A stretch of 64,000 nt of DNA, from positions 248,001 through 312,000 of the forward strand of contig NZ_JBOUVX010000003.1 in the NCBI RefSeq assembly GCF_050789285.1, given 5' to 3'. This stretch comes from CAVPWP01 sp050789285. Its GTDB lineage: Bacteria > Pseudomonadota > Alphaproteobacteria > Rhodobacterales > Rhodobacteraceae. This document shows positions 1 to 8,396 of this stretch, piece after piece. Numbering within the stretch: the first letter of the stretch is position 1; every line of letters starts with the position of its first letter. A model generated the notes under the pieces. It did no database searches. It had not been told where the DNA came from and saw only the letters and a program-made list of their open reading frames with translations. Position numbers and translations under genes: made by a program.

Positions 1-30
1 ACGGCCCGCCCGGCACAGCAGGGACGACAG

Positions 31-231
31 ATGGCGCCGCGCGACCCCCTTTTCCTTTTCGGACTGTCCCTTGCCGTCGTGGTTGACGTGCTTCTGGTCT
101 ATATCGTCTTCGGCCTGCCCGGCGTGGTGATAGGCGCGCTGATCTGCCACCTTCTTGTTGGCCGGATCGAACGCCGCCGGCGCGAAACACTGCCGGCCTC
201 CGCCGACGCGGCGTTCGGGCGCGGCCGCTAG
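31..231 (+). CDS. small two-helix membrane protein, unknown function
   Basis: 66 residues. Two hydrophobic stretches (about 7-27 and 29-45) are followed by an arginine-rich tail, so it looks like a small inner-membrane protein with a cytoplasmic C terminus. A purine-rich AGGGACGACAG precedes the ATG. It runs tail to tail with the aminotransferase gene, and the two stop codons overlap. No family is recognised. The topology and ribosome site support it, but small size keeps confidence moderate. Confidence 0.5.
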   Translation: MAPRDPLFLFGLSLAVVVDVLLVYIVFGLPGVVIGALICHLLVGRIERRRRETLPASADAAFGRGR

Positions 232-1427
232 GCGCGCGCCAGAACCCCTGCCGCCGCGCCCAGACCGCCCGGCGCGAAGCGCAGGCCGCAGGCCACCATC
301 CCCGCCTCGATAGCGCCCAGCGCGCCCATGATCATGTGGGCGTTCACATGTCCCATGTGGCCCACGCGGAAGAAGTGGTGCCACGCGGGATCGCCCCTTT
401 CTGCCATGCCAAGGCCGATCCCCAGCGTCAGCCCCGCCTTCTCTTCGACCCAGGTGCGCAGCGCCGTGCCCTCGGGGCCGCCCGCGCGCACCGACGTGAC
501 GGCATGGCTGCGCAGGGCCGGATCGGCGATGTTGAGCTGGATCGGCCCCTCCTGCCCCCAGGTCTCGAACGCCGCCCAGACCGCCTGCGCGATCACGGCG
601 TGACGCCGCCAGACGGCGTCGAGCCCCTCTTCGCCGATCATGTCGAGTGCGGCGCGCAGACCATAGAGGTGATGCGTGGGCGCCGTGCCGTCGAAGTACT
701 GGTAGAACTCGGACGGGTCGCTGCGCGGACGCCAGTCCCAGTAGTGGGTGACGCAGCGCGCGGTTTCGCGCGCTGCATCGGCCTTGTCGCTGTAGAACAC
801 GAACCCAAGTCCTGGCGGGGTCATCAGCCCCTTCTGGCAGGCGGCGACCATCACGTCGACGCCCCAGTCGTCCATCTCGAAGGCGTCGCAGGCCAGGCAG
901 GCGATGCAGTCGACCATCAAGAGCGCAGGGTGATCCAGATCATCCAGAACGCCGCGCAATCCCTTGATATCGTTTCGAACGCTGGTCGAGGTGTCGACCT
1001 GAACCAGCATCACCGCCTTGTAGGCATGGGCCCGGTCGGCGGCCAGCGCTTCGGCCACCCGGGCCAGGTCCACAGGCGCGCGCTTGCCGAAATCGATCAC
1101 CTCGATCCCAACGCCCATGCGCCGGGCGATCTCGGCCCAGCCATGGGCGAAGCGGCCGGTGGCCAGCACCAGCGCCCGGTCGCCGGGCGAAAAGACGTTC
1201 GCCACCGCCGCCTCCCAGGCGCCGTGGCCGTTGGCGATATAGATCGCGGCGTGTCCGGCCCGCGTCCGCGCCACCGACTTGAGATCGCGCATGAGGCCCG
1301 GGACCATCTCGACCAGTTCGCCGTGATAGATGTTGGGCGCCGCGCGGTGCATGGCGTTCAGGACCCGGTCGGGAATGACCGACGGTCCGGGAATGGCAAG
1401 ATAGGGGCGACCGTGCTGGAGGCTCAT
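228..1427 (-). CDS. class V aminotransferase, alanine/serine-glyoxylate type
   Basis: 399 residues of a fold-type I PLP enzyme of the alanine-glyoxylate/serine-glyoxylate/serine-pyruvate aminotransferase family, which moves an amino group from Ala or Ser to glyoxylate or pyruvate. The N-terminal PGPSVIPDRVL block, the cofactor aspartate near 173 (MVDCIACL) and the Schiff-base lysine near 199 (ACQKGLMTPPG) are all visible. Length is normal for the family. The reading frame stays open upstream, but the start at MSLQHGRPYL places the conserved PGP motif where the family has it. The gene is divergent from the ABC exporter. Exact substrate cannot be fixed from sequence. Confidence 0.9.
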   Translation of the reverse strand: MSLQHGRPYLAIPGPSVIPDRVLNAMHRAAPNIYHGELVEMVPGLMRDLKSVARTRAGHAAIYIANGHGAWEAAVANVFSPGDRALVLATGRFAHGWAEIARRMGVGIEVIDFGKRAPVDLARVAEALAADRAHAYKAVMLVQVDTSTSVRNDIKGLRGVLDDLDHPALLMVDCIACLACDAFEMDDWGVDVMVAACQKGLMTPPGLGFVFYSDKADAARETARCVTHYWDWRPRSDPSEFYQYFDGTAPTHHLYGLRAALDMIGEEGLDAVWRRHAVIAQAVWAAFETWGQEGPIQLNIADPALRSHAVTSVRAGGPEGTALRTWVEEKAGLTLGIGLGMAERGDPAWHHFFRVGHMGHVNAHMIMGALGAIEAGMVACGLRFAPGGLGAAAGVLARA

Positions 1428-1612
1428 CGGCGGGTCCTTGGAACGACAGGCCCTCCGACTAGACCGACCCCGGCACAGCGTCAATCGGGTCGACTTGCGG
1501 GCACGCCCCGGGGGCGGCCTCGCGCGCCGTCCGGCCGCGTCCGGCGCTTGTAACCCGCCCCTCCAGCGTCTAGGTCTGGCGCGACCCGAAGCAGCCGGAC
1601 GGACCCAAGCGC

Positions 1613-3388
1613 GTGGCCCAGACCGCAAGGAAATTGCCCGGAAAAGCCGGCCCGCTGCTGGCCTGGCTTTGGCAGGGCTATCTCAAGCGTCACTGGGCGC
1701 TGCTTGCGCTGGCCTTCGCGCTCATGGTGGTCGAAGGCTCGGCGCTGGGCGTGATGAGCTACATGATCGAGCCGCTGTTCGACCGCGTCTTCGTCGGCGG
1801 CAATGTCGGCGCGCTGTGGTTCGTGGCCAGCCTGTTCGCAGCAATCTTCATCCTGCGCGGGATCGCCGGCGTGGCGCAAAGCGTGATCATGTCCTACGTG
1901 GCAAACACCACCACGGCCGAGATCCAGATCGACCTTGTCGGGCACCTTCTGCGACTGGACAGCATGTATTTCCAGCGCAATTCCCCCGGGGCGCTGATGG
2001 AGCGGGTGCAGGGCGACACCGCGGCGGTCAGCGGCGTCTGGCAGACGCTGATCCGCAGCGTGGGGCGCGACGCGGTCACGCTGGTGTCGCTGACGATCGT
2101 GGTCGTGGCGATCGATCCGGTCTGGACGCTGGCCGCGGTGGTCGGCATCCCGCTTCTGGTGCTGCCGACGATGACGGTCCAGCGCTATATCCGCAAGAAG
2201 ACGCACTATACGCGCGAGACCGCGAGCGAACGCTCGACCCGCCTGGACGAGGTGTTTCACGGCATCAATCCGATCAAGCTCAACTCGCTCGAGGCCTATC
2301 AGAACAACCGCTTCGCCAATGTGGTCGAACGGATCCGCCGCGCGCAGGTCAAGGCCGCGGCCGGGGCGGCGGCGATGCCCGGGATGATCGACGTCGTCAC
2401 CGCCATCGGCATGTTCGGCGTGCTGATGTTCGCCGGGCGCGAGATCGTCGCCGGCGAAAAGTCGGTGGGCCAGTTCATGTCGTTCTTCACCGCGATGGGC
2501 CTTGCCTTCCAGCCGTTGCGCCGGCTTTCGGCGATGATCGGGACCATCCAGGTCGCCGCAACCAGCCTCGAGCGCATCCGCGAGGTCTTCGACGAGGAAC
2601 CCACCATCGTCTCGGCGCTGGATGCCGAACCCGCCCCGCGCGACGTCACCATCGTCTTCGACGGCGTGCATTTCGCCTATGACGAGGCGCCGGTCCTGCA
2701 GGGTGTGAGCTTCGTCGCCGAGGCCGGCAAGACCACCGCCCTCGTCGGCGCCTCGGGGGCGGGAAAAAGCACCGTCTTCAACCTTCTCACGCGGATCGTG
2801 GACAAGGACGCGGGCACGATCACCGTGGGCGGCAAGCCGATCGAAAAGGTCGACCTTCCCGAACTGCGCGGGCTTTTCTCGGTCGTCTCGCAGGAATCGC
2901 TCCTTTTCGACGAGACCGTGCGCGAGAACATCCTTCTCGGCCGCTCGGATGTCGACGAGGCGACGCTTGCCCGCGTGCTTGCCGCCGCCCAGGTGACCTT
3001 CCTCGACCGGCTGCCGCAGGGCCTCGACACCCGCGTGGGCCCGCGCGGCTCGGCGCTGTCGGGCGGGCAGCGCCAGCGCGTGGCGATCGCCCGCGCGCTG
3101 TTGCGCAACGCCCCCATCCTGCTGCTGGACGAGGCGACGTCGGCGCTTGACACGCAAAGCGAGGCCGCGGTTCAGGCCGCGCTTGACGTTCTGTCGGAAG
3201 GGCGCACGACGCTGGTCATCGCGCACCGCCTGTCCACCGTGCGCGAGGCCGACAAGATCGTCGTCATGGACCGGGGCCGCGTGGTCGATCAGGGCACCCA
3301 TGACGAGCTTCTCGCCCGCGGCGGCCTTTACGCGGCGCTCTATCAGATGCAGTTCCGCGACCCCGAGGACGACGCCGCGAGCGCCTGA
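1613..3388 (+). CDS. ABC exporter, MsbA/lipid A or multidrug type, fused membrane and ATPase domains
   Basis: 591 residues. An N-terminal six-helix exporter domain (about 25-315) precedes an ATP-binding domain with Walker A GASGAGKST (379-387), signature LSGGQ (482-486), Walker B ILLLDEA (502-508) and an H-loop IAHRLST. This half-transporter should work as a homodimer in the inner membrane, flipping lipid A-core or other hydrophobic substrates. The start codon is GTG and the Shine-Dalgarno is weak. The next gene on this side is a convergent glycosyltransferase, which fits a surface-lipid role, but a multidrug role is equally possible. Confidence 0.88.
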   Translation: MAQTARKLPGKAGPLLAWLWQGYLKRHWALLALAFALMVVEGSALGVMSYMIEPLFDRVFVGGNVGALWFVASLFAAIFILRGIAGVAQSVIMSYVANTTTAEIQIDLVGHLLRLDSMYFQRNSPGALMERVQGDTAAVSGVWQTLIRSVGRDAVTLVSLTIVVVAIDPVWTLAAVVGIPLLVLPTMTVQRYIRKKTHYTRETASERSTRLDEVFHGINPIKLNSLEAYQNNRFANVVERIRRAQVKAAAGAAAMPGMIDVVTAIGMFGVLMFAGREIVAGEKSVGQFMSFFTAMGLAFQPLRRLSAMIGTIQVAATSLERIREVFDEEPTIVSALDAEPAPRDVTIVFDGVHFAYDEAPVLQGVSFVAEAGKTTALVGASGAGKSTVFNLLTRIVDKDAGTITVGGKPIEKVDLPELRGLFSVVSQESLLFDETVRENILLGRSDVDEATLARVLAAAQVTFLDRLPQGLDTRVGPRGSALSGGQRQRVAIARALLRNAPILLLDEATSALDTQSEAAVQAALDVLSEGRTTLVIAHRLSTVREADKIVVMDRGRVVDQGTHDELLARGGLYAALYQMQFRDPEDDAASA

Positions 3389-3417
3389 ACCGCGCCGGCC
3401 CTTGCCGCCCTGCCCCC

Positions 3418-3912
3418 TCAGGCCGCCCGCATCGGGATCGCCCGCACCCGCCGGCCCGGCGCAGGCAGTCCGTCGCGCGGCAGAAGCAGGGCGCGGTCGG
3501 CGCAGGACGGCACGAACCGGCGCGGCCAGCGGTCCGCCAGCGCCGCCACCGCGCCGCGCCCGGCACGGGCGAAATACCCCGCCTGTCCCGGCGCCGCGGC
3601 CATGTGCGCCTCGGCCAGCGCGCTCCAGCCGGGCGGAAGCCGGATCTCGGGGGGAAGGATCAGCAGCCACGCGCCGCGGGCCGCGGCGACGCCGCGGGCG
3701 AGCCGTGCCTCCCGATCCGCGCCGGCCCCCTCGACCACCACGGCGCCCAGGGCCGCGGCGATGGCAAGCGTCGCGTCGGAGGACCCGCCATCGCTGACCA
3801 CAAGTTCGCGCAGAAGGCCTTCGGACAGGCCCTCGATCAAGGCCGCGGCGCAGCCGGGCAAGGTTTGAGCGGCATCGCGGGTCGCGATCACGGCCGAGAT
3901 CGGCGCAGGCAT
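3418..3912 (-). CDS. short family 2 glycosyltransferase
   Basis: 164 residues of GT-A fold: the start MPAPISAVIATRDAAQTLP is the usual first beta strand and nucleotide-binding loop, followed by VVSDGGSSDAT, the family 2 motif that contacts the nucleotide-sugar. It is short for GT2 (usually over 220 residues) and resembles the small GT2 proteins that act without membrane segments. It is convergent with the MsbA-like gene and divergent from the YgfZ-like gene. Donor and acceptor are unknown. Confidence 0.75.
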   Translation of the reverse strand: MPAPISAVIATRDAAQTLPGCAAALIEGLSEGLLRELVVSDGGSSDATLAIAAALGAVVVEGAGADREARLARGVAAARGAWLLILPPEIRLPPGWSALAEAHMAAAPGQAGYFARAGRGAVAALADRWPRRFVPSCADRALLLPRDGLPAPGRRVRAIPMRAA

Positions 3913-3979
3913 GGGGCCTCTTGGGTCTGGCGCTGTGCCGGGCTTATATAGGCTTGGGACCGCAAGGGAAACTCGCGCG

Positions 3980-4771
3980 ATGACCAAGACCTCCGACCGC
4001 ACCGTTCTTCGCCTGACCGGCGCGGACACCCGGGACTTCCTTCAGGGCCTGATCACCAACGATATGGCGCGTGCGAAGGGCGCGTTGCTTTACGCGGCAC
4101 TCCTGAACCCGCAGGGCAAGTACCTTGCCGATTTCTTCGTCCTCGACCGGGGCGAGGACGTGCTGATCGACGTCGCAACCCCCTTCGCCGCAGGCCTTGC
4201 CCAGCGGCTTTCGATGTATCGGTTGCGCGCGAAGGTCGCGATCGAGACCACCGACCTGACGGTCGCCCGCGGGACCGGCCCCGCCCCCGAGGGCGCCCTG
4301 CCCGACCCGCGCCATCCCGCGCTTGGCTGGCGCGCCTATGGCGCGACGCGGGGCAGCGACGATACCGACTGGACGGCGCTGCGTGTCGCGCTCTGCCTCC
4401 CGGAAACGGGGATCGAGCTGATCCCGAACGACACCTACATTCTGGAAGCCGGCTTCGAACGGCTGCACGGCGTCGATTTCCGCAAGGGCTGTTATGTCGG
4501 GCAAGAGGTCACGGCGCGGATGAAGCACAAGACCGACCTGCGCAAGGGCCTTGTCACCGTGACGGTCGAGGGCGCCGCCCCCCCGGGCACCGAGATCACC
4601 GCCGACGGCAGGCCCGCGGGCACGCTTTTCACGCAGGCCGGCGGCAGGGCCATCGCCCATCTGCGCTTCGACCGCGCCGGCGGACCGATGCAGGCCGGCA
4701 CGGCCCGCGTCCTGTGGGACGGGGCCGACCCGGCGACGCCCGGCGCCGTGCCCCGGCCGTCTTCTGGCTGA
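3980..4771 (+). CDS. ygfZ: YgfZ/CAF17-like folate-binding Fe-S maintenance protein
   Basis: 263 residues. The family signature KGCYVGQEVTARM lies near residue 171, with an aminomethyltransferase-like N-terminal half (LTGADTRDFLQGLITND). YgfZ/GcvT-like proteins bind tetrahydrofolate and support assembly or repair of certain Fe-S enzymes. The start was set at MTKTSDRTVL because the upstream in-frame residues do not resemble the family. The stop runs into a REP-like element shared with other sites in the window. Confidence 0.85.
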   Translation: MTKTSDRTVLRLTGADTRDFLQGLITNDMARAKGALLYAALLNPQGKYLADFFVLDRGEDVLIDVATPFAAGLAQRLSMYRLRAKVAIETTDLTVARGTGPAPEGALPDPRHPALGWRAYGATRGSDDTDWTALRVALCLPETGIELIPNDTYILEAGFERLHGVDFRKGCYVGQEVTARMKHKTDLRKGLVTVTVEGAAPPGTEITADGRPAGTLFTQAGGRAIAHLRFDRAGGPMQAGTARVLWDGADPATPGAVPRPSSG

Positions 4772-4789
4772 AAATACCTCCGCCGGAGG
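4771..4789 (-). repeat. REP-like GC-rich repeat element, copy 1
   Basis: On the minus strand this reads CCTCCGGCGGAGGTATTTT, closely like the element at 23765. It begins at the last base of the YgfZ-like stop codon. Such elements between genes in Rhodobacterales often act as terminators or transcript ends. Function here is inferred only from recurrence. Confidence 0.4.
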
Positions 4790-4837
4790 CCCCGGACGCG
4801 CGTCCTACGCGTCCGGAATGCGCCATCGCGCCGCGCG

Positions 4838-5401
4838 TCACGCGCGTTCGGAGTATTCCATCGTCTCGGTGTTCACCACGACCTGCTCGCCGGTGCCGAC
4901 GAAGGGCGGGATGGTGATGCGCACGCCGTTGTCGAGGATCGCGGGCTTGAAGCTGTTGGCGGCGGTCTGCCCCTTCACGACCGGCTCGGTCTCGACCACG
5001 GTGCAGGTCACCTTCTGCGGCAGCGTCGCGTTCAGCGCCTCTTCCTGGTGGAATTCGACCGTGATGGTCATGCCGTCCTGAAGGAAGGGCCGGCGTTCGC
5101 CCAGGATCTCGGCCGGAAGCTCGATCTGGTCGTAGGTTTCGGTGTCCATGAACACCAGCATGCCGTCGGTCTCGTAGAGAAACTGCATATCCTTCTGTTC
5201 AAGGCGCACGCGTTCGACCTTGTCGGCCGAGCGGAAGCGTTCGTTCAGCTTGGTGCCGTTGCGCAGGTTGCGCAGTTCGACCTGCGCGAAGGCGCCGCCC
5301 TTGCCGGGCTTGACGTGGTCGACCTTGACCGCCGCCCAGAGCCCGCCGTTGTGCTCGAGCACGTTTCCGGGCCGGATTTCGTTTCCGTTGATCTTCGGCA
5401 T
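4838..5401 (-). CDS. efp: translation elongation factor P
   Basis: 187 residues, full length, with three beta-barrel domains. EF-P relieves ribosome stalling at polyproline stretches. The start MPKINGNEIRPGN is canonical, and the loop lysine falls at residue 34 (VKPGKGGAF), the position modified by EpmA-type enzymes in bacteria with that pathway. No modifying enzyme is visible in the window. The gene is divergent from the conserved small protein at 5619. Confidence 0.97.
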   Translation of the reverse strand: MPKINGNEIRPGNVLEHNGGLWAAVKVDHVKPGKGGAFAQVELRNLRNGTKLNERFRSADKVERVRLEQKDMQFLYETDGMLVFMDTETYDQIELPAEILGERRPFLQDGMTITVEFHQEEALNATLPQKVTCTVVETEPVVKGQTAANSFKPAILDNGVRITIPPFVGTGEQVVVNTETMEYSERA

Positions 5402-5618
5402 GTTCCTACCGTCTGAACTGGTTGAAGAGGGATCGCCCGCCCCTATATCTGCCCAAACACCGGCCGACAAGGCGGGAGATTTGGCGGAGGACGACCGGCA
5501 GCTATGCGCTATGCGCATGACAGCCATTCGAAATAAGAATGACAGAATCGCCGCTCAAGCGTCCATAAGGGGCGGCACGCCGCGAAAAACAGCAAAAGCA
5601 AGAACAAAGGACAACGAG

Positions 5619-5945
5619 ATGACTGATTTCGTTGATGGCACCGCCTTCAACAACGAGCAAGGCAACCGGGCGCGAAAACTGTTCGCCGCCGTCGTCCTTG
5701 CCGCGCTTGACGATGCGATCGCCGACGACAAGAAATATGGCAACGGCCCCGAGCAGATCGCCCGCTGGGCGCGGTCGCGCGACGGCCGCGAGGTTCTGAC
5801 CTGCGCCGGCATCGATCCCAACGAACGCGTCGTTCAGGGGCTGATGAAGTTTGTGGCCGCCGGGGTGCGGACCTCGGTCGCGCTGTCGCGAGAGGAAAGC
5901 GAACGCCGTCATGCCGCCGAAGCGGCCGAACGCGAAGCCGCCTGA
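5619..5945 (+). CDS. conserved small Rhodobacteraceae protein, possibly DUF6280
   Basis: 108 residues, soluble and charged. The pattern MTDFVDGTAFNNEQGNRARK followed by an alanine-rich helix and ARSRDGREVL resembles a small protein conserved across Rhodobacteraceae; the DUF6280 assignment is from memory. The open frame extends far upstream, but the purine-rich leader before the ATG at 5619 and the family start favour this start. It ends in a strong hairpin terminator. Function unknown. Confidence 0.75.
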   Translation: MTDFVDGTAFNNEQGNRARKLFAAVVLAALDDAIADDKKYGNGPEQIARWARSRDGREVLTCAGIDPNERVVQGLMKFVAAGVRTSVALSREESERRHAAEAAEREAA

Positions 5946-5967
5946 GGCCCGCCTCACCGGCCAAACG

Positions 5968-5993
5968 AAAACGCGCCCCCTGGGGCGCGTTTC
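5968..5993. terminator. bidirectional intrinsic terminator hairpin
   Basis: A GC-rich perfect stem (AACGCGCCCC paired with GGGGCGCGTT around a two-base loop) is flanked by an A run on the left and a T run on the right. It sits between the convergent genes ending at 5945 and 6016 and could end transcription from both sides. Confidence 0.75.
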
Positions 5994-6015
5994 GCATTTC
6001 CGGACAGCGATGTCG

Positions 6016-6888
6016 TCAGATCACCTCGTCGCCGCCCTGGTTGCGGCCGCCCGAGTTGCCCGGATCGCCCGCCTCGTCCCCATTGCCCCGGCCTGAGTTT
6101 GCCTCGCGCTTGGCGGCGTTCTTGCCGCCGGGCGCGGTCGGCGCGGGATCGGAGGCCACCGGGGCACCGGGCGCAGGCACGCCCGTCGTCGGCCCCCCCG
6201 GGATCGGCCCCCCCGTAACCGGCCCTTGCGAGGTCGTCCCCGCCCCGGTCGGTTGGGGGTCCGTTTCGGCTGCGGCTGGTCCGTCGGTGCCCCCATCCGG
6301 CACCGACGGACCGCCGCTGACGCCGACGGGAAACCCCACGTCGCCGGCATCCTGGCCCGGGGCGACGACCTCGCCCTGCTGCAAATCATTTCCGTTAAGC
6401 GCCGCCAGGATCATCGCGATCGGGGACCTTGGCTGGTCGTCGACAAGGGTGGTCACCCGCTGCAGGGGATCGAACTCCACCTCGACGGGGCCAACCGGGA
6501 TAACCCGCGCGCGGATGCGGTCGGCCGAGATACCCTGCGCCAGGAGATAGGCGACGACGCTTTCGGCGCGTCCATGGGCCGGGTCCGTGGCGGGGACGGC
6601 ACCGCCGTCGCCCTGCCCCATTGCAACGACAAGGAACCGCGTCGCGGGGAAGTCGTCCATCCAGCCCGCCTGCACGTCGAGGCGCGCCATCGCGTCGGAC
6701 GAAAGCTGCGCATCGGCGTCGAGATCGACGAAGAACGGCGTCTCACGCCGGAACTTGCGGCCGATCTGGCTGAGACCGGCGGCCTCGTAATAGTCCTGGT
6801 CGGGATGGAAGCGGGACGCCGCATCCTGCGGCATGTCGCACGCGGCGAGGGCCGTCAGCGCGACGGCAATCAACAGGCTGGCACGCAT
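6016..6888 (-). CDS. OmpA-like lipoprotein with disordered Gly/Pro tail
   Basis: 290 residues. The N terminus is a lipoprotein signal ending in LTALAAC, so it should be anchored to a membrane by the cysteine near residue 17. The middle resembles an OmpA/MotB peptidoglycan-binding fold (FLVVAMGQGDG, then HGRAESVVAYLLAQGISADRI). The last third is a low-complexity Gly/Pro/Thr region rich in GP and GG, probably unfolded. The start was set at MRASLLIAV, four codons inside the longest frame, to give a standard signal. No partner genes are evident. Confidence 0.65.
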   Translation of the reverse strand: MRASLLIAVALTALAACDMPQDAASRFHPDQDYYEAAGLSQIGRKFRRETPFFVDLDADAQLSSDAMARLDVQAGWMDDFPATRFLVVAMGQGDGGAVPATDPAHGRAESVVAYLLAQGISADRIRARVIPVGPVEVEFDPLQRVTTLVDDQPRSPIAMILAALNGNDLQQGEVVAPGQDAGDVGFPVGVSGGPSVPDGGTDGPAAAETDPQPTGAGTTSQGPVTGGPIPGGPTTGVPAPGAPVASDPAPTAPGGKNAAKREANSGRGNGDEAGDPGNSGGRNQGGDEVI

Positions 6889-7051
6889 GGTGCACCTCAC
6901 TCGTTACCCGGCGATCCCCAACATGGGGTCGGCCTTCTTCACTCAACATGCCGACGGCGAACATCGCCGCGGCCTGCCACAACTATCGGAAGATTGTTAC
7001 AGAAATGCGGCGAGCGCCTGCTGGATCCGGAAACGGCAGGTTTCCCGCCGG

Positions 7052-8326
7052 TCAGTCGAAGTCGCGGACGGCCAGCGCGCGCTCGATCTCGCGGCGGACG
7101 AGCTTGCGGATATTGCGGGTGATCTTCTCGCCCAGGGGGCCCTGCAATTCCTGATGCAGAAGCTCGGCGACAAGTGCGCGCAGTTGCGCGTCGTCGATCG
7201 TCAGGGCGACCTCGGCTGCGTCCGCAGGTTCGCTTCCCCGCCAGTCCCCTTCCGGCCGGGCCCCGATTTCGGCCTCGACCTTCGCCTCTGGCGCGATCTC
7301 AGTCGTGTCGACAGTGGGACCGACCACAGGTCCGGGCAGGTGTGCGGCATGACGGAAGGTGGGACGGAACTGGGCAAGATCGGCCTCGGCGTCCGGCGTC
7401 TCGACCTCGCGGAAGGGCGCGGCCTCGTGGACATCGCCGGCGTGGATGGGGGCGTCGGGCACCTCGTCAAGGGCATCGGCTGCCTTGCCTGCGTCGGGGT
7501 CCGCCGTCGGCTGCAGCTCGGGCGCGCTGGCATCGGCCGTGTCGGCCTCTTCGTTCGTGCCCCATGCATCGTTGGCCGCGTGGTCTTCGGCCCCGTGCTG
7601 TTCGGCCCTGTGCTCTTCGGCCCTTTGGTCTTCGGCCCTCTGCTCTTCTGCGGCGTGGTCTTCGGCCATCTGGTCTTCGGCCGTGTGATCTTCGGCCGTG
7701 TGCTCCTCGGCATGCTCCTCGGCGGCGCGGTCGTGCCGGGTGAAGAACAGGCCGGCGGGCATCGGCGCGTCGCTGGCCCGGGCTGGGGCCTCGGCCGGCG
7801 GCTCGGGCTGCGGTTCGGGTTGCGGCGGCACCGCAAGGAAAAGCCCGCGGCGGACTTCGGGCGCTGCGGCCGGTTTGGCCTCGGTCTCGGCGCCTGTCGG
7901 GCTGGTCCTGCCGGGCGCGTCGTCCCCGGCCAAGCCGGGAAGGTCGCCATCCGCCTCGGCGGTTTCGATCCGCAGATCTTCGACCGCGCGGATCAGATCC
8001 TCGGGCGGGCGGACATGGGCCACTTCGCTGCCGTCGGGCTCGAACTCCTGGACCTGGCTGCCGACGGCCGCCTCAAGCTCGGCGATGCGATCTTCCAGCG
8101 TGAGGCCGCGCGGCGCGGCCGGACTGGCGGGCGCAGGCTCGGCGACACGAAGGGCGGGCGTCAGCAACAGCCTGTCGCCCGCCGGCAGGGCGGGCTCGGA
8201 CGCGGCCCGCGACGAGGCGCCTGTCGATGCCGCTGTCGCCCCCCCCGGCGCAGGTGTCGCGAGGATCAGACGACGGATGGAGGCAAGAACGTCCTCGCCG
8301 CCGGGTTCGGATGCGGAGTTTGTCAT
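7052..8326 (-). CDS. popZ: PopZ-like (DUF2497) polar organising protein with acidic pentad repeats
   Basis: 424 residues. A short N-terminal helix motif EDVLASIRRLI (11-21) and a C-terminal helical domain (about 378-424, LRALVAELLHQEL then KLVRREIERAL) match the two conserved ends of PopZ/DUF2497 proteins, which self-assemble at cell poles and tether chromosome and client proteins. Between them lies a long acidic, Pro/Glu-rich, probably disordered linker. Residues 202-250 form about ten pentads of the type AE(D/E/Q)(H/Q)X. Location next to a TolC-like gene matches the usual alphaproteobacterial neighbourhood, though valS is not here. Identity rests on the two terminal motifs. Confidence 0.65.
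   Translation of the reverse strand: MTNSASEPGGEDVLASIRRLILATPAPGGATAASTGASSRAASEPALPAGDRLLLTPALRVAEPAPASPAAPRGLTLEDRIAELEAAVGSQVQEFEPDGSEVAHVRPPEDLIRAVEDLRIETAEADGDLPGLAGDDAPGRTSPTGAETEAKPAAAPEVRRGLFLAVPPQPEPQPEPPAEAPARASDAPMPAGLFFTRHDRAAEEHAEEHTAEDHTAEDQMAEDHAAEEQRAEDQRAEEHRAEQHGAEDHAANDAWGTNEEADTADASAPELQPTADPDAGKAADALDEVPDAPIHAGDVHEAAPFREVETPDAEADLAQFRPTFRHAAHLPGPVVGPTVDTTEIAPEAKVEAEIGARPEGDWRGSEPADAAEVALTIDDAQLRALVAELLHQELQGPLGEKITRNIRKLVRREIERALAVRDFD
7577..7711 (-). repeat. 15-nt tandem repeats coding AE(D/E/Q)(H/Q)X pentads
   Basis: About nine 15-base units inside the PopZ-like gene, each encoding Ala-Glu-acid/Gln-His/Gln-X. On the plus strand they appear as runs of TCTTCGGCC separated by variable six-base pieces. 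In-frame units of this type can expand or contract without frameshift, altering linker length and charge. Confidence 0.8.
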
Positions 8327-8396
8327 CGTGCTGCTCTCCTGCCCCCGAAGAAATGGTACCCCAAAGACGCCCGCCCAGACAATGCCCGCCGCGCCC

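Noticed and set aside
1481..3670. Long leftward open frame across the MsbA-like gene
   Set aside because: It is antisense to a clear ABC exporter. The translation is Arg/His/Asp-rich without motifs, as expected for shadow frames in high-GC DNA.
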